Shown: positions 14,238 to 14,555 of the stretch, one piece after another
How positions within the stretch are numbered: the stretch's first letter is position 1
Layout: each line of letters starts with the position of its first letter
Program-made: the position numbers and the translations under genes
Notes under the pieces: generated by a model
What the model saw: the letters and a program-made list of their open reading frames with translations, nothing else
The model's database searches: none
Told to the model about the DNA's origin: nothing
Source: SG8-41 sp032123035
GTDB lineage: Bacteria; Pseudomonadota; Gammaproteobacteria; Burkholderiales; SG8-41
DNA: 14,555 bases
Reading direction: 5' to 3'
Assembly: GCA_032123035.1 (NCBI GenBank)
Contig: JAQBFV010000364.1
Coordinates: 1 to 14,555 of the forward strand

Positions 14238-14272
14238 TAACTTTTTCCTGCCGGAGGGACGAGAAAAAGTTA
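14238..14272. repeat. Inverted repeat, AT-rich arms around GC-rich loop
   Basis: TAACTTTTTC (14238-14247) and GAAAAAGTTA (14263-14272) are a perfect 10-bp pair with a 15-nt loop. Further pairs overlap: GGCCC/GGGCC (14224-14236) and CTCCGGC (14216-14222) with GCCGGAG (14250-14256). The block directly follows the 5S fragment and may be a mobile or REP-like repeat. On plus-strand transcripts the region from here to 14400 shows nothing else. Confidence 0.6.
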
Positions 14273-14409
14273 GCCTGCGCCGCAACAAGCCGCCGCAAGC
14301 TCCGTCACCCTGAATCAATGACAGCGGAAAATCGGGCCGAGATACTAATGAGGCAACGGTGGCGGCGTGTTGTCGCTACGCTCAAGTAGGGTATCGTCAG
14401 GGCATTAAT

Positions 14410-14447
14410 AAAAACAAAACCCCCGAGGGCACAGCCCCCGGGGGTTT
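14410..14447 (-). terminator. Intrinsic terminator of the rRNA operon
   Basis: On the minus strand the stem AAACCCCCGGGGGC with GCCCTCGGGGGTTT (14 bp, one mismatch, 3-nt loop, 14417-14447) is followed by U-rich TGTTTTT (14416-14410). It lies 11 bp beyond the 5S 3' end. On the plus strand the stem is followed by TTTCGTTTTTA, so it may also stop transcription arriving from the TRAP side. Confidence 0.88.
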
Positions 14448-14458
14448 CGTTTTTATGG

Positions 14459-14555
14459 TGCCTGACGATGTCCTACTTTCGCACGGAATACACCGTACTA
14501 TCATCGGCGCTGAAGCGTTTCACGGCCCTGTTCGGAATGGGAAGGGGTGGGTCCA
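14459..14555 (-). rRNA. rrf: 5S ribosomal RNA, 3' part (5' end beyond right edge)
   Basis: The minus strand reads GACCCACCCCTTCCCATTCC, then GAACAGGGCCGTGAAACGCT, CAGCGCCGATGATAGTACGG, GTGCGAAAGTAGGACATCGT and CAGGCA, which matches bacterial 5S rRNA from loop B to the 3' end of helix I. About 20 nt at the 5' end are missing at the window edge. The terminator at 14410-14447 follows. The 23S and 16S genes would be expected further right, making this rrn operon convergent with the TRAP operon. Confidence 0.95.

Noticed and set aside
13929..14318. 129-aa open frame on the minus strand at the permease 3' end
   Set aside because: Antisense to the permease end and crossing terminator hairpins and repeat DNA; no protein features.

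Overview
The window looks like chromosomal DNA of a GC-rich proteobacterium, most likely a betaproteobacterium. The grounds are the rimP-nusA-infB order, a LexA with the E. coli-type recognition helix paired with a CTGT-N8-ACAG operator, an imuA-imuB-dnaE2 mutagenesis cassette, and a TAXI-type TRAP transporter. The lineage is judged from protein character and gene order only; no search was possible.

Positions 1-3222 (minus strand) carry the translation/transcription operon rimP-nusA-infB. infB runs off the left edge, so only its N-terminal 420 codons are present. The operon starts from a good sigma70-like promoter at 3296-3324. Its short leader holds a 5' hairpin and then a canonical intrinsic terminator (GC stem plus seven U) just before rimP, which suggests transcriptional attenuation, plausibly involving NusA.

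Positions 3454-10119 (plus strand) carry lexA-imuA-imuB-dnaE2, an SOS-mutagenesis (mutasome) cassette divergent from the rimP operon. A near-perfect SOS box covers the lexA -10 element. I see no second SOS box before imuA, imuB or dnaE2, so the cassette probably depends on read-through from the lexA promoter. LexA represses it, ImuA and ImuB are accessory factors, and DnaE2 (ImuC) is the error-prone polymerase.

The cassette is unusually rich in small repeats. A 176-bp element occurs twice in direct orientation (4186-4361 and 6776-6951, 150/176 identical, no gaps), flanking imuA-imuB. The imuB-dnaE2 spacer is a nested palindrome with perfect arm pairs of 13, 27 and 13 bp. A 28-bp decamer repeat flanks imuA in inverted orientation and encodes part of its C-terminal tail. 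Heptamer arrays lie in the 3' end of imuA and, in frame, inside dnaE2. The three imu start codons lack a Shine-Dalgarno sequence and each follows a repeat arm ending in GCGGTT.

Positions 10120-14078 (plus strand) hold a TAXI-type TRAP solute-binding protein with a strong ribosome binding site and signal peptide, a long intercistronic hairpin, and a fused 4TM/12TM TRAP permease. The substrate cannot be told from sequence. After a probable terminator, 14151-14272 is non-coding and contains two short sequences matching the 3' end of 5S rRNA and a structured inverted repeat. The right edge is the 3' part of a 5S rRNA gene on the minus strand with its terminator, so an rrn operon probably lies beyond the edge.

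I did not find an unknown multi-gene system. The most unusual material is the repeat invasion of the SOS cassette and the 5S-like fragments.
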